From contig JAUISX010000002.1 of the NCBI GenBank assembly GCA_030434245.1, positions 434,001 through 498,000 of the forward strand: a DNA stretch of 64,000 nt, read 5' to 3'. Each line of letters starts with the position of its first letter. Position 1 is the first letter of the stretch. This document shows positions 10,063-19,566 of the stretch, piece after piece. Origin of the DNA: Porphyromonadaceae bacterium W3.11 (lineage in GTDB: Bacteria > Bacteroidota > Bacteroidia > Bacteroidales > Porphyromonadaceae). The notes beneath the pieces were generated by a model. It saw only the letters and a list, made by a program, of their open reading frames with translations, did no database searches and was not told the DNA's origin. The translations under genes were made by a program, and so were the position numbers.

Positions 10063-10095
10063 TGAGTACGAACCATAGATAGATAGTATATAGAA

Positions 10096-10389
10096 ATGGG
10101 AATTTTAATAGAACCAATTATTACTGAAAAGTTTACAGACATTACTGAAGTAATGCCTAACCGCTATGGCTTCAAAGTAACTCGTACTGCAAAGAAACAA
10201 GAGATAAAGAAAGCTGTAGAGGAGATGTATGGTGTGAATGTTGTTAGCATTAACACTATGCGCTACGATGGTAAGCGTAAAGCTCGCTATACAAAAGGTG
10301 GGCTCATTGTAGGCCGTACTCCGGCATACAAGAAAGCGATCGTAACAATCAAAGAAGGTCAGGAAATAGACTTCTTTAATCACATTTAA
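10096..10389 (+). CDS. rplW: Ribosomal protein L23 (uL23)
   Basis: The 97-residue protein has the uL23 pattern (ILIEPIITEKFTDI, YGFKVTRTAKKQEIKKAVEE, YGVNVVSINTMRYDGKRKA). L23 sits at the mouth of the exit tunnel and is the docking site for trigger factor and SRP. It lies 8 nt before rplB and is normal in length. Confidence 0.97.
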   Translation: MGILIEPIITEKFTDITEVMPNRYGFKVTRTAKKQEIKKAVEEMYGVNVVSINTMRYDGKRKARYTKGGLIVGRTPAYKKAIVTIKEGQEIDFFNHI

Positions 10390-10397
10390 TATAGGAA

Positions 10398-11234
10398 ATG
10401 GGAATACGTAAATTAAAGCCCACTACTCCTGGGCAGAGACATAAGATTATCGGTGCTTTTGATAAGATTACAAAGAGTACACCGGAAAAATCTCTAGTAG
10501 TACCAATGAATCGTACCGGAGGTCGTAACAACACCGGTAAGATGACTGTACGCTATATCGGTGGTGGTCATAAGAAACAATATCGCCTCATCGATTTCAA
10601 GAGAAGAAAAGATGGTATTCCAGCTACAGTAAAAGCTATTGAATATGATCCTAATAGATCAGCTCGTATAGCTCTATTGTACTATGCAGATGGTGAAAAG
10701 ACGTATATCGTCGCACCCGATGGTCTTGAAGTAGGAGCAACCGTAATGAGTGGAGAAACTGCGGCACCTGAGATCGGTAACGCTTTGCCTTTGGGTAAAA
10801 TCCCAGTAGGTACTGTGGTGCACAATGTAGAGCTTAGACCTGGACAGGGTGCTAAGTTGGTACGTAGTGCAGGTGTATTTGCACAGATAACTTCACGTGA
10901 AGGAGCATATGTGGTATTAAAAATGCCTAGCGGTGAAGTACGCCGTATATTGGCTGCGTGTAAAGCAACAATTGGTAGTGTAGGAAACTCCGATCATGCA
11001 CTAGAGCGTAGCGGTAAGGCTGGACGTTCTCGCTGGTTAGGAATGAGACCTCATAACAGAGGTGTGACTATGAACCCAGTTGATCACCCAATGGGTGGTG
11101 GTGAAGGACGTGCAAGTGGTGGACACCCACGTAGCCGTACTGGACTTTACGCTAAGGGTCTGAAGACCAGAGCTCCAAAGAAGCAAACCTCAAAGTATAT
11201 CCTTGAGGGTAGGAAGAAGAAGCGGAGTAAGTAA
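10398..11234 (+). CDS. rplB: Ribosomal protein L2 (uL2)
   Basis: The 278-residue protein carries the L2 core, including the C-terminal [18 protein letters not shown] segment with the histidine implicated in peptidyl transferase activity, and a basic tail (RKKKRSK). L2 bridges the subunits and is needed for tRNA binding and peptide bond formation. Length is typical. It is followed by a 59-nt gap and rpsS. Confidence 0.98.
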   Translation: MGIRKLKPTTPGQRHKIIGAFDKITKSTPEKSLVVPMNRTGGRNNTGKMTVRYIGGGHKKQYRLIDFKRRKDGIPATVKAIEYDPNRSARIALLYYADGEKTYIVAPDGLEVGATVMSGETAAPEIGNALPLGKIPVGTVVHNVELRPGQGAKLVRSAGVFAQITSREGAYVVLKMPSGEVRRILAACKATIGSVGNSDHALERSGKAGRSRWLGMRPHNRGVTMNPVDHPMGGGEGRASGGHPRSRTGLYAKGLKTRAPKKQTSKYILEGRKKKRSK

Positions 11235-11293
11235 TGTACGGACAAAAGCTTCATAATAGTAGTATAATAGAGCTTAACTAAGGACTAAAAATT

Positions 11294-11560
11294 ATGAGTC
11301 GATCACTTAAAAAAGGACCGTATATTGACATCAAGTTAGAAAAGAGAGTACTTGATATGAATGAGAACGGCAAAAAGAATGTCATTAAGACATGGAGCCG
11401 TGCATCCGTAATCTCTCCTGACTTCGTTGGACATACGATAGCGGTTCACAATGGAAATAAATTTATTCCAGTATTCGTAACTGAGAACATGGTAGGACAT
11501 AAGTTGGGCGAATTTGCTCCAACTCGTACTTTCCGTGGACACGGTGGTAATAAGAGGTAA
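11294..11560 (+). CDS. rpsS: Ribosomal protein S19 (uS19)
   Basis: The 88-residue protein starts [19 protein letters not shown] and has the family motif [33 protein letters not shown], which is split only by variable positions. S19 binds 16S rRNA in the 30S head with S13. It is complete and ordinary. Confidence 0.97.
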   Translation: MSRSLKKGPYIDIKLEKRVLDMNENGKKNVIKTWSRASVISPDFVGHTIAVHNGNKFIPVFVTENMVGHKLGEFAPTRTFRGHGGNKR

Positions 11561-11610
11561 TCCCATACCACGGGACACTAAATAATATTTAGAAAGAGAT
11601 TTTTATTAAT

Positions 11611-12012
11611 ATGGGTCAAAGAAAAAGACTAGCGTCAGAGACACGTAAGGAAGCTCGAAGTAATGAGTACTTCGCTAGGCTTGTCAATATCCCTTCATCA
11701 CCGCGTAAGATGCGTTTGGTGGCGGATATGGTACGTGGTATGGAAGTGAATAAAGCACTTGGAGTGCTTCGCTACTCTAGAAGAAATGCTTCTGCACAGA
11801 TTGAGAAACTTTTAAAAAGTGCAGTCAGCAATTGGGAGCAAAAGAATGGTCGCCAAGCAGAAGAAGGCGAGTTGTATATATCTAAGATTTATGTAGATGA
11901 AGGTGTGACTTTAAAACGTCTTCGTCCAAGAGCTCAAGGTAGAGGAACTCGTATTCGCAAGAGAAGCAACCACCTGACAATTTTTGTAGATACACTAAAA
12001 GGTGATAATTAA
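11611..12012 (+). CDS. rplV: Ribosomal protein L22 (uL22)
   Basis: The 133-residue protein has the uL22 signatures [16 protein letters not shown] and the beta-hairpin region [19 protein letters not shown] that reaches into the exit tunnel. The hairpin is the part that contacts macrolides and arrest peptides. The gene overlaps nothing and lies 14 nt before rpsC. Confidence 0.97.
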   Translation: MGQRKRLASETRKEARSNEYFARLVNIPSSPRKMRLVADMVRGMEVNKALGVLRYSRRNASAQIEKLLKSAVSNWEQKNGRQAEEGELYISKIYVDEGVTLKRLRPRAQGRGTRIRKRSNHLTIFVDTLKGDN

Positions 12013-12026
12013 GAACGTATTTGTAG

Positions 12027-12782
12027 ATGGGACAGAAAACTAATCCAATAAGCAATCGCTTGGGTGTTATTAGAGGCTGGGACTCTAACTGGTTTGGAAA
12101 GAAGGGTGACATGGCTGATACCCTACTGGAAGACCATAAGCTTCGTACGTACTTGACAGCTCGCCTGGCTAAAGCTAGTGTGTCAAGAATCGTAATTGAG
12201 AGAACACTTAAGTTAGTAACAATTACAATTTGTACTTCACGTCCTGGTTTTATTATCGGGCGTGGCGGTAGCGAAATTGATAAGCTTAAAGAAGAGCTTA
12301 AGAAAATTACTGATAAGGAAATACAGCTGAATATTTTCGAGATTCGCAATCCTGAAACTGATGCTGTAATCGTAGCTGATAGTATTGCTAGACAGCTAGA
12401 GGGTAGAATGAACTACCGTCGTGCTGTAAAACTTGCTATTGGTAACGCTATCAGAAGTGGTGCTGAAGGAATTAAGGTGCAATTAAGCGGTCGTTTGAAT
12501 GGTGCTGAAATGGCAAGAAGTGAGAACTTTAAAGAAGGACGTACTCCATTGCATACATTCCGTGCCGATATAGATTATACTCACGAGCCTGCTTTAACAA
12601 AGGTTGGTTTGATCGGAGTAAAAGTTTGGATCTGTCGAGGTGAGGTATATGGTAAAGTAGATTTAGCACCAGACTTCACTGCTCAGAGAGATAAGCGTAA
12701 TCGTCGTGAAGGCGGTAACCGCGGTAACAATAGAGGTGGTCGTCGCAGAGGCGGTCGTGGTGGTCGCAAGAATAACGACTAA
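12027..12782 (+). CDS. rpsC: Ribosomal protein S3 (uS3) with Arg/Gly-rich tail
   Basis: The 251-residue protein starts [20 protein letters not shown]. It has the KH-domain loop [12 protein letters not shown] that binds RNA and the C-terminal domain ([28 protein letters not shown]). S3 forms the mRNA entry pore of the 30S subunit. The last 25 or so residues are an Arg/Gly/Asn-rich tail ([18 protein letters not shown]), longer and more basic than in E. coli S3. Such tails are disordered and may add RNA contacts; this is inference. Confidence 0.97.
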   Translation: MGQKTNPISNRLGVIRGWDSNWFGKKGDMADTLLEDHKLRTYLTARLAKASVSRIVIERTLKLVTITICTSRPGFIIGRGGSEIDKLKEELKKITDKEIQLNIFEIRNPETDAVIVADSIARQLEGRMNYRRAVKLAIGNAIRSGAEGIKVQLSGRLNGAEMARSENFKEGRTPLHTFRADIDYTHEPALTKVGLIGVKVWICRGEVYGKVDLAPDFTAQRDKRNRREGGNRGNNRGGRRRGGRGGRKNND

Positions 12783-12845
12783 TCATGAGACTTTCTGACG
12801 ATATCCAATGATATTTAACAGCTTAGAAGAAAGACATATAATATA

Positions 12846-13265
12846 ATGTTACAACCTAAGAAGACCAAGTTTAGAAGACAGCAGAAAGGCCGCATGAAAG
12901 GAAATGCTCAGCGCGGTAACCAGTTAGCTTTTGGCTCTTTTGGTATCAAATCCCTACAGAGTAAGTGGATCACTGGTCGCCAAATAGAAGCGGCACGTAT
13001 TGCTGTGACTAGATATATGCAGCGTCAGGGTCAGGTTTGGGTTAGGGTTTTCCCTGACAAGCCAATCACCAAAAAGCCTGCTGAAGTACGTATGGGTAAG
13101 GGTAAGGGTTCTCCAGAAGGATTCGTAGTACCTGTTACTCCTGGGCGTATGCTTTTTGAAATCGAAGGCGTAAGTTATGAAGTAGCAAAAGAGGCATTAC
13201 GCCTTGCTGCTCAGAAGTTACCCGTTACTACAAAATTTGTAGTACGTCGCGATTATGAGTATTGA
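12846..13265 (+). CDS. rplP: Ribosomal protein L16 (uL16)
   Basis: The 139-residue protein has the uL16 pattern: [17 protein letters not shown], then [30 protein letters not shown] and [14 protein letters not shown]16 contacts the elbow of A-site tRNA and joins late in 50S assembly. It is complete; the neighbours rpsC and rpmC flank it in the canonical order. Confidence 0.97.
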   Translation: MLQPKKTKFRRQQKGRMKGNAQRGNQLAFGSFGIKSLQSKWITGRQIEAARIAVTRYMQRQGQVWVRVFPDKPITKKPAEVRMGKGKGSPEGFVVPVTPGRMLFEIEGVSYEVAKEALRLAAQKLPVTTKFVVRRDYEY

Positions 13266-13313
13266 TTTAGAGTACCGGTAGTGAAATAATTTTATTGAGG
13301 TAAGAGAACTGAT

Positions 13314-13517
13314 ATGAAAAGTAATGAGATAAGAGAACTCTCGGTACAGGAGCTTCAAGAGAGAATTGATGTGGAGTCAACAAGACTTAATCAAATGGTG
13401 CTTAACCATAAGGTGAGTCCTTTAGATCAACCATCTTCAATTACAAAGCAACGTAAGCTTGTGGCTCGTCTGAAGACTATACTTAGCGAGAAAAGTATTG
13501 AGAGTATTAACAACTAA
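13314..13517 (+). CDS. rpmC: Ribosomal protein L29 (uL29)
   Basis: This 67-residue, two-helix protein begins [19 protein letters not shown] and ends in the usual [16 protein letters not shown] segment. L29 lies beside L23 near the exit tunnel. It is followed by rpsQ after 14 nt. Confidence 0.95.
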   Translation: MKSNEIRELSVQELQERIDVESTRLNQMVLNHKVSPLDQPSSITKQRKLVARLKTILSEKSIESINN

Positions 13518-13531
13518 GAAGTCGCTCTAAG

Positions 13532-13789
13532 ATGAATGATAGAAATTTAAGAAAAGTTAGACAGGGCGTCGTCTCAAGCAACAAAATGGATAAAACTATT
13601 ACTGTTGCGGTTCAATGGAAAGAAAAGCACCCTATCTATGGTAAGTACATGAGTAGAACTAAAAAGTTCCATGTGCATGACGAGAATAATGAGTGCAACG
13701 AAGGCGACATTGTGAGAATTATGGAGACTAGACCTCTCAGCCGCTCAAAGCGTTGGAGATTGCTCCAGATTATTGAAAGAGCGAAGTAA
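13532..13789 (+). CDS. rpsQ: Ribosomal protein S17 (uS17)
   Basis: The 85-residue OB-fold protein has the uS17 motifs [37 protein letters not shown] and [14 protein letters not shown]17 binds the 5' domain of 16S rRNA early in 30S assembly. Length and sequence are normal. Confidence 0.96.
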   Translation: MNDRNLRKVRQGVVSSNKMDKTITVAVQWKEKHPIYGKYMSRTKKFHVHDENNECNEGDIVRIMETRPLSRSKRWRLLQIIERAK

Positions 13790-13808
13790 TAGAGAGTAGT
13801 ATAAGACT

Positions 13809-14174
13809 ATGATACAACAAGAATCAAGACTAACTGTTGCGGATAATAGTGGTGCTCGTGAAGTACTTTGTATCCGTGTACTTGGTGGCACTCGCCGCAG
13901 GTATGCTTCGATCGGTGACGTGATTGTGGTTTCTGTAAAGAGCACAATCGCTGGTAGCGACGTGAAGAAAGGCTCCGTATCAAAAGCGGTGATCGTAAGG
14001 ACTAAAAAAGAAATTCGTAGAGCTGATGGATCATATATCCGTTTTGATGACAATGCTTGTGTGCTGTTAAATGCATCAGGCGACATCAGAGCAACACGTA
14101 TTTTTGGTCCTGTAGCACGTGAAATTCGTGCCGTGAATATGAAGATTGTCTCACTTGCTCCAGAAGTGCTATAA
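13809..14174 (+). CDS. rplN: Ribosomal protein L14 (uL14)
   Basis: The 121-residue protein starts [19 protein letters not shown] and carries the uL14 motifs [10 protein letters not shown] and [13 protein letters not shown] (here [13 protein letters not shown]). L14 forms an intersubunit bridge and is a docking site for the silencing factor RsfS. It is complete. Confidence 0.97.
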   Translation: MIQQESRLTVADNSGAREVLCIRVLGGTRRRYASIGDVIVVSVKSTIAGSDVKKGSVSKAVIVRTKKEIRRADGSYIRFDDNACVLLNASGDIRATRIFGPVAREIRAVNMKIVSLAPEVL

Positions 14175-14180
14175 TATTAG

Positions 14181-14188
14181 TATCTTTG
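14181..14188 (+). promoter_or_regulatory. Possible internal -7 promoter element before rplX
   Basis: TATCTTTG matches TAnnTTTG and lies 30 nt before the rplX start, in the rplN-rplX gap. A TTG at 14155-14157 is 23 nt upstream, slightly too far. It may be chance. Confidence 0.25.
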
Positions 14189-14218
14189 TGAGTTATTAGA
14201 CTAAAAGGACAAGACAAT

Positions 14219-14539
14219 ATGAGTAAATTTCATATAAAGAAAGGCGATACAGTATATGTTCTTGCTGGTAATGATAAAGGCAAGACTGGTCGCGTACTAA
14301 TGGTAGATACAGCTAAGGAGCGTGCTGTTGTTGAAGGAATGAATATCGTCACAAGACGTACTAAGCCATCAGCAACACACCCTCAAGGCGGTATGATCAA
14401 GAAAGAGGCTCCAATCCATATCTCCAATCTTAATCCTGTGGATCCTAAGACTGGTGGCCCTACAAGAATTGGTCGCAAGCGCGATGACAATGGAAGGCTT
14501 GTAAGATATGCGAAGAAATCAGGCGAGCTTCTGAAGTGA
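14219..14539 (+). CDS. rplX: Ribosomal protein L24 (uL24)
   Basis: The 106-residue protein has the KOW motif ([20 protein letters not shown]) followed by the L24 body ([40 protein letters not shown]). L24 initiates 50S assembly by binding the 5' end of 23S rRNA and sits near the exit tunnel. It is complete and in canonical order before rplE. Confidence 0.97.
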   Translation: MSKFHIKKGDTVYVLAGNDKGKTGRVLMVDTAKERAVVEGMNIVTRRTKPSATHPQGGMIKKEAPIHISNLNPVDPKTGGPTRIGRKRDDNGRLVRYAKKSGELLK

Positions 14540-14578
14540 GTAAGATAGCAGCACAATAAGAGTATATATCTGAAAGAA

Positions 14579-15133
14579 ATGGCTACAGATAATTTAAAAA
14601 ATGAATATATCGAGCGAATTGTACCTGCTCTGATGAAGCAATTCGGTTATAGCAGTATAATGCAGGTACCTGTCCTTGAGAAGATTGTTATCAATCAAGG
14701 TTTGGGTGCAGCAACCGCCGATAAGAAAATAATCGAAGTCGCTCTTGGTGAGCTTGCTTTGATTACAGGTCAGAAGCCGATTGTTACCTATTCGAAAAAG
14801 GATATTTCTAATTTTAAGGTTCGTAAAGGTAATCCTATTGGGATCATGGTGACTCTAAGAAGGGAAAAGATGTACGAGTTCCTTGAAAGGTTGATTCGTA
14901 TTGCACTTCCTCGTATTAGAGACTTCCGTGGTGTTGATAGTCGACTTGATGGACGTGGTAACTATACACTAGGCGTTACAGAGCAAATTATTTTCCCTGA
15001 AATTAATATTGACTCAGTAACAAAGATTATGGGTATGAACATCACATTCGTTACTAGTGCAAAAACTGATGAAGAAGGTTATGCACTACTAAAGGAATTT
15101 GGTATCCCATTCAAGAAAAGTGAATCGAACTAA
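14579..15133 (+). CDS. rplE: Ribosomal protein L5 (uL5)
   Basis: The 184-residue protein has the uL5 signatures [43 protein letters not shown] and [18 protein letters not shown]. It binds 5S rRNA with L18 and contacts P-site tRNA. The length is typical. Confidence 0.97.
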   Translation: MATDNLKNEYIERIVPALMKQFGYSSIMQVPVLEKIVINQGLGAATADKKIIEVALGELALITGQKPIVTYSKKDISNFKVRKGNPIGIMVTLRREKMYEFLERLIRIALPRIRDFRGVDSRLDGRGNYTLGVTEQIIFPEINIDSVTKIMGMNITFVTSAKTDEEGYALLKEFGIPFKKSESN

Positions 15134-15153
15134 CTATAAACCAAGTATAGGAA

Positions 15154-15423
15154 ATGGCTAAAGAATCAATGAAAGCGCGGGAGCGTAAGAGAGCAAAGAT
15201 GGTCGCAAAGTATGCTGATAAGCGTGCAAAGCTTAAGGCAGCTGGTGATTATGAGGCTCTTCAAAAGCTCCCTAAGAATGCAAGCCCTGTTCGCTTGCAT
15301 AATCGCTGTAGCATTACAGGTCGTCCTAAGGGTTACATTCGTCTATTTGGGATATCTCGTATCCAATTTAGAGAAATGGCATCTAAGGGCTTGATACCTG
15401 GTGTTAAAAAAGCTAGCTGGTAA
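15154..15423 (+). CDS. rpsN: Ribosomal protein S14 (uS14), zinc-free form
   Basis: The 89-residue protein ends in the uS14 block [20 protein letters not shown], then [18 protein letters not shown]. It lacks the paired CxxC zinc ribbon of the 61-residue form, so it is the zinc-independent type. S14 helps build the 30S head. It is followed by a 165-nt gap that can fold, before rpsH. Confidence 0.96.
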   Translation: MAKESMKARERKRAKMVAKYADKRAKLKAAGDYEALQKLPKNASPVRLHNRCSITGRPKGYIRLFGISRIQFREMASKGLIPGVKKASW

Positions 15424-15588
15424 TCTAAGATTATTAGCTGTAGGTAGGTACATTGGCGAATAGCTGATAGGTTTTTATACGTAAGGCTTTAGCGAATGTA
15501 CATAATTAAGTGAGTGTTTTAAATATTGTTTGAGGTGTCACGATTTAGAACGAGTGACGCTATCAGATTAATTTAAGCGAAAGAAAAA
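15424..15588 (+). promoter_or_regulatory. Fold-prone 165-nt spacer before rpsH
   Basis: Within an otherwise compact cluster this gap contains long-range complementary arms GTACATT (15449-15455) and AATGTAC (15495-15501), and a nearer stem GTCAC/GTGAC around 15538-15560. No ORF, T-run or TAnnTTTG promoter is evident. It could be a regulatory site for S8, which in E. coli represses the spc genes. This is inference from position and pairing. Confidence 0.35.
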
Positions 15589-15987
15589 ATGACTGATCCA
15601 ATTGCGGACTATTTAACTCGCCTACGCAATGCTATTATGGCAAAGCATAGAGTGGTGGAAATCCCAGCGAGTAACCTGAAGAAGGAGATGACAAAGATCC
15701 TCTTCGAGAAAGGCTACATCCTGAACTACATGTTTATGGATAACGAAGGCCCACAAGGCACAATTAAAATTGCGCTAAAATATGATGTGGCTTCTAAAGC
15801 AAGTGCTATTAAGCATCTAGAGCGTGTATCACGTCCCGGACTTAGAAAATATGTCGGACATAATGAGATGCCTCGCGTACTAAATGGACTAGGAATAGCA
15901 ATTCTCTCAACTTCTCATGGTGTAATGACCAATAAGGAAGCAGCTAATCTTAAGATTGGTGGAGAAGTACTTTGCTACGTATATTAA
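15589..15987 (+). CDS. rpsH: Ribosomal protein S8 (uS8)
   Basis: The 132-residue protein begins MTDPIADYLTRLRNAIMAKH and ends with the uS8 motif ILSTSHGVMTNKEA and GGEVLCYVY. S8 binds helix 21 of 16S rRNA and in E. coli is the translational repressor of the spc operon. The folded spacer just upstream is therefore of interest. Confidence 0.97.
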   Translation: MTDPIADYLTRLRNAIMAKHRVVEIPASNLKKEMTKILFEKGYILNYMFMDNEGPQGTIKIALKYDVASKASAIKHLERVSRPGLRKYVGHNEMPRVLNGLGIAILSTSHGVMTNKEAANLKIGGEVLCYVY

Positions 15988-16011
15988 TTAATAGAATAAA
16001 GGAGATATAGA

Positions 16012-16563
16012 ATGTCAAGGATAGGTAAATTACCAATTACGGTTCCCGCAGGTATCAACGTTTCTATTAATGATAACGTAGTAACTGTAAAGGGTCCAAA
16101 GGGTGAACTAAGTCAAAACGTTGACCCTAGAATTAAGATTGAGATTGAAGATAACGAGATTAAGTTATCTCGTACGACTGATGCACAAGAAGAGAGAGCT
16201 CTTCATGGGTTGTATCGTTCACTCATTAATAACATGGTGGTTGGTGTAACTGAAGGTTATACTAAGACGATGGAACTAATTGGAGTGGGTTTTAGAGCTG
16301 CTAACCAAGGTCAACTTCTTGAGCTTTCGGTAGGCTATTCTCACCCAATTTTCTTGATGCTACCAGATGAGATTAAGGTGGAAACAAAGATGGAGCGTAA
16401 TAAAGCACCTCTTGTGATTCTTGAAAGTGCTGATAAGCAATTGCTAGGACAAGTTTGTGCAAAGATTCGTTCTTTCCGTAAACCTGAGCCATATAAAGGT
16501 AAGGGTATTAAGTTTGTTGGTGAGTACATCCGTAGAAAGTCTGGTAAGACCGCAGCTAAGTAA
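16012..16563 (+). CDS. rplF: Ribosomal protein L6 (uL6)
   Basis: The 183-residue, two-domain protein begins MSRIGKLPITVPAGINVSI. It contains VTVKGPKGELSQ and the C-terminal signature PEPYKGKGIKFVGEYIRRK. L6 lies near the GTPase-associated centre of the 50S subunit. It is complete. Confidence 0.97.
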   Translation: MSRIGKLPITVPAGINVSINDNVVTVKGPKGELSQNVDPRIKIEIEDNEIKLSRTTDAQEERALHGLYRSLINNMVVGVTEGYTKTMELIGVGFRAANQGQLLELSVGYSHPIFLMLPDEIKVETKMERNKAPLVILESADKQLLGQVCAKIRSFRKPEPYKGKGIKFVGEYIRRKSGKTAAK

Positions 16564-16594
16564 TCACATTTCATTTTAGAAAGGTATTATAACT

Positions 16595-16939
16595 ATGATA
16601 ACTAAAAGAGAAAGAAGATTTAAGATTAAATCTAGAGTGCGGAGGAAGATCTACGGTACTGCTGCTAGACCAAGGCTCACAGTATTCAGAAGTAACAAGC
16701 AGATCTATGCTCAGATTATTGATGATGTCGAAGGTAAGACACTTCTAGCAAGTGATTCTACTAAGATTACTGATAAGATGACCAAAAAGGAAATTGCAGC
16801 TAAGGTAGGTGAGTCTTTAGGTGAAAGAGCTATTCAGGCTGGGATTGAGAGTGTAGTATTTGATAGAAATGGCTACCTTTACCACGGTCGAGTGAAAGAA
16901 TTAGCTGATGGAGCTCGTAAAGCTGGACTAAAGTTCTAA
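16595..16939 (+). CDS. rplR: Ribosomal protein L18 (uL18)
   Basis: The 114-residue protein has the uL18 pattern [28 protein letters not shown] and the end segment [20 protein letters not shown]. It carries 5S rRNA into the 50S subunit together with L5. Length is normal. Confidence 0.97.
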   Translation: MITKRERRFKIKSRVRRKIYGTAARPRLTVFRSNKQIYAQIIDDVEGKTLLASDSTKITDKMTKKEIAAKVGESLGERAIQAGIESVVFDRNGYLYHGRVKELADGARKAGLKF

Positions 16940-16967
16940 TTAATTTTGATAAGGACGAAGAATAGAT

Positions 16968-17474
16968 ATGAAAAGAATTAACTCCATAAATGGCCTTGAA
17001 TTAAAGGAGAGGCTCGTGGCTATCAACCGTGTTACTAAGGTAACAAAGGGTGGTCGAACTTTTTCACTTGCGGCTATGGTCGTTGTTGGTGATGAGAATG
17101 GTATTATTGGCTATGGTTTGGGTAAAGCTAGTGAAGTAACAGTAGCTATCCAAAAAGGAACCGAAGCTGCTAAGAAGAATCTTATTAAGGTGCCAGTTCA
17201 CAAAGGAACTATTCCTCATGAACAATCAGCTCGCTATGGTGGTGCGGTTGTAATGATTAAGCCTGCATCTGAGGGTACTGGAGTCGTAGCCGGAGGTGCT
17301 ATGCGTGCTGTACTTGAGAGTGTTGGTGTGACCGATGTGCTAGCTAAGAGTAAGGGTTCTAGTAATCCTCACAACCTTGTAAAAGCTACTGTGAAAGCTC
17401 TTTCTGAGTTACGTAGTCCACTTGATGTGGCTAACGTCAGAGGGATCGCTGTAGAAAAAGTATTCAACGGTTAA
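16968..17474 (+). CDS. rpsE: Ribosomal protein S5 (uS5)
   Basis: The 168-residue protein has the S5 double-stranded-RNA-binding N domain ([20 protein letters not shown]) and the family signature ([21 protein letters not shown]). S5 works with S4 at the mRNA entry site and affects decoding accuracy. The gene is followed after 15 nt by rpmD. Confidence 0.97.
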   Translation: MKRINSINGLELKERLVAINRVTKVTKGGRTFSLAAMVVVGDENGIIGYGLGKASEVTVAIQKGTEAAKKNLIKVPVHKGTIPHEQSARYGGAVVMIKPASEGTGVVAGGAMRAVLESVGVTDVLAKSKGSSNPHNLVKATVKALSELRSPLDVANVRGIAVEKVFNG

Positions 17475-17489
17475 GCAGGAGACAAAAAG

Positions 17490-17669
17490 ATGAGTATGAT
17501 TAAGATTAAACAAGTCCGTAGCCGTATAAATTGTCCTAAGGACCAAAAAGCTGCGTTAGATGCTCTCGGACTTAAGAAAATGAATAGAGTGGTTGAGGTG
17601 GAAGATATTCCTTCAGTGCGTGGTAACATGCATAAGGTTCGTCACCTTATCCAAATAATCGAAGAGTAA
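17490..17669 (+). CDS. rpmD: Ribosomal protein L30 (uL30)
   Basis: A 59-residue ORF starts at the ATG at 17490 and reads MSMIKIKQVRSRINCPKDQK, then ends with the L30 pattern NRVVEVEDIPSVRGNMHKVR. The position between rpsE and rplO is the canonical one for L30, which is a small 50S protein. An in-frame ATG two codons later (MIKIKQV) is an alternative start. Confidence 0.94.
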   Translation: MSMIKIKQVRSRINCPKDQKAALDALGLKKMNRVVEVEDIPSVRGNMHKVRHLIQIIEE

Positions 17670-17731
17670 TACGATATTGTTTATGGCCATGCCATAAATG
17701 AGTCTAAAAATATAAGAGATTTGATATTGAT

Positions 17732-18178
17732 ATGAACCTATCCAATTTGAAACCTGCTGCTGGATCTACTAAATCTCGTAAGAGAATTGGTCGAGGTGAA
17801 GGTAGTGGTATGGGAGGAACTTCTACAAGAGGTCATAAAGGGGCTAAGAGCCGCTCTGGATACTCTAGGAAGTTTGGCTTTGAGGGGGGCCAGATGCCTC
17901 TTCAGAGAAGAGTGCCTAAATTTGGCTTTCGTAATCCTAATAGAATAGAATATGCTCCAGTTAATCTTTCTACCCTTACAGAGGTTGCTGAATCTTTGAA
18001 CGTAACAGAGATTACTGTAACTGAATTAGTGAAGGCTGGCAAGGTGCATAAAGATGCTAGGATTAAGATCTTAGGTAACGGAGAAGTAAAGAGTGCTCTG
18101 AAAGTAACGGCACATGCAGCATCAGCATCAGCTAAGGATGCTATTGAGAAAGCTGGCGGAGAAATCATTTTTCTATAA
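17732..18178 (+). CDS. rplO: Ribosomal protein L15 (uL15)
   Basis: The 148-residue protein begins MNLSNLKPAAGSTKSRKRIG and has the glycine/arginine-rich extension (GRGEGSGMGGTSTRGHKGAK) and the globular end VHKDARIKILGNGEV. L15 joins late in 50S assembly. It lies 19 nt before secY. Confidence 0.97.
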   Translation: MNLSNLKPAAGSTKSRKRIGRGEGSGMGGTSTRGHKGAKSRSGYSRKFGFEGGQMPLQRRVPKFGFRNPNRIEYAPVNLSTLTEVAESLNVTEITVTELVKAGKVHKDARIKILGNGEVKSALKVTAHAASASAKDAIEKAGGEIIFL

Positions 18179-18197
18179 TAAGTGAGATAAAGTACTG

Positions 18198-19520
18198 ATG
18201 AAATTTATTCAAACGCTCAGAAATATCTGGAAGATAGAGGACTTAAGAAGCCGTATCATGACTACGGTTTGGTTAATTGTAATCTATCGACTAGGCACTC
18301 AGATCGTATTACCGGGGATTGACCCTTCAACGCTCGTGGCGTTAAAAAATCAAACCCGTGGTGGTGTGCTTGCTTTGCTGGATATGTTTTCCGGAGGTGC
18401 TTTTAGTAACGCCTCTATTATGGCATTAGGTATCATGCCTTATATCTCTGCGTCAATTGTGATGCAGTTATTGGGTATTGTATGGCCTAAGATCCAAAAG
18501 ATGCAAAGAGAGGGTGAAAGCGGTCGTCGTAAGATCAATCAGTGGACACGTTATCTTACTATTATAATTCTTCTTATTCAAGGACCTATCTATTTACTTA
18601 ACCTAAATAAACAACTTCTCGTTGCAGGAAGTGCTATGCCTAGCGGTATTATGTTTAGTCTTTCGTGCACTTTAATAATGGCAGCAGGTTCTATGTTTAC
18701 ACTTTGGTTAGGTGAACGTATTACAGATAAGGGTATTGGTAATGGAGTTTCATTCATTATCTTAGTAGGTATTTTGGCTAGATTACCTCAGTCATTGGTA
18801 AATGAGTTTATTCTTCGTTTCCAAAACCCTGGTGGTATCTTCCTATTTGTACTTGAATTGCTTATACTCTTATTCGTGATCGCTGGTGCTATTTTACTTG
18901 TTCAGGGAACTCGTCGAGTGCCTGTACAGTATGCTCGTCGTACAGTAGGTAATCGTATGTATGGTGGGGCTCGTCAGTATATTCCACTTAAGGTAAATGC
19001 TGCTAACGTGATGCCGATCATTTTTGCTCAGGCTATCATGTTTATACCAGTAACATTAGTTGGTTATCAAACTACTTCCTCTTTTTGGCAAGGGTTTGTA
19101 ACTGGTCAGAGTTTCTGGTATAACTTTATTTTTGCGGCCATGATTATTCTCTTTACCTATTTTTATACTGCGGTTACTATTAATCCTGGGCAGATGGCAG
19201 ATGACTTGAAGCGTTCAAATGGTTTTGTTCCTGGTGTAAAGCCTGGTAAGGCAACAAAGGATTATTTAGATAATGTGATGAGTAAAATTACATTACCAGG
19301 TGCCTTATTCCTTGCTATCGTGGCTATTTTACCAGCTTTTGCAAGATTATTTGGAGTTTCTCCAGAGTTCTCTCAATTTTTCGGAGGTACTTCATTGATC
19401 ATCCTTGTAGGAGTTGTATTAGATACACTTCAGCAGGTTGAGAGTCATCTTCTTCAGCATCACTACGATGGTTTGCTTGAAACAGGTCATATTAAAGGCC
19501 GTGCAGGAAATATGTACTGA
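18198..19520 (+). CDS. secY: Preprotein translocase channel subunit SecY
   Basis: The 440-residue membrane protein has ten predicted membrane segments and the SecY signatures GIMPYISASIVMQLLGI in segment 2, GERITDKGIGNGVSFII in segment 4, and the cytoplasmic loop QGTRRVPVQYARR. SecY forms the channel through which unfolded proteins cross or enter the inner membrane, with SecE, SecG and SecA. It is embedded in the spc block as usual and is followed by map. Confidence 0.98.
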   Translation: MKFIQTLRNIWKIEDLRSRIMTTVWLIVIYRLGTQIVLPGIDPSTLVALKNQTRGGVLALLDMFSGGAFSNASIMALGIMPYISASIVMQLLGIVWPKIQKMQREGESGRRKINQWTRYLTIIILLIQGPIYLLNLNKQLLVAGSAMPSGIMFSLSCTLIMAAGSMFTLWLGERITDKGIGNGVSFIILVGILARLPQSLVNEFILRFQNPGGIFLFVLELLILLFVIAGAILLVQGTRRVPVQYARRTVGNRMYGGARQYIPLKVNAANVMPIIFAQAIMFIPVTLVGYQTTSSFWQGFVTGQSFWYNFIFAAMIILFTYFYTAVTINPGQMADDLKRSNGFVPGVKPGKATKDYLDNVMSKITLPGALFLAIVAILPAFARLFGVSPEFSQFFGGTSLIILVGVVLDTLQQVESHLLQHHYDGLLETGHIKGRAGNMY

Positions 19521-19566
19521 TTCTAAATTTGGAGATTTCCATTTTTGTAATTAATTTTTAAAGCTC

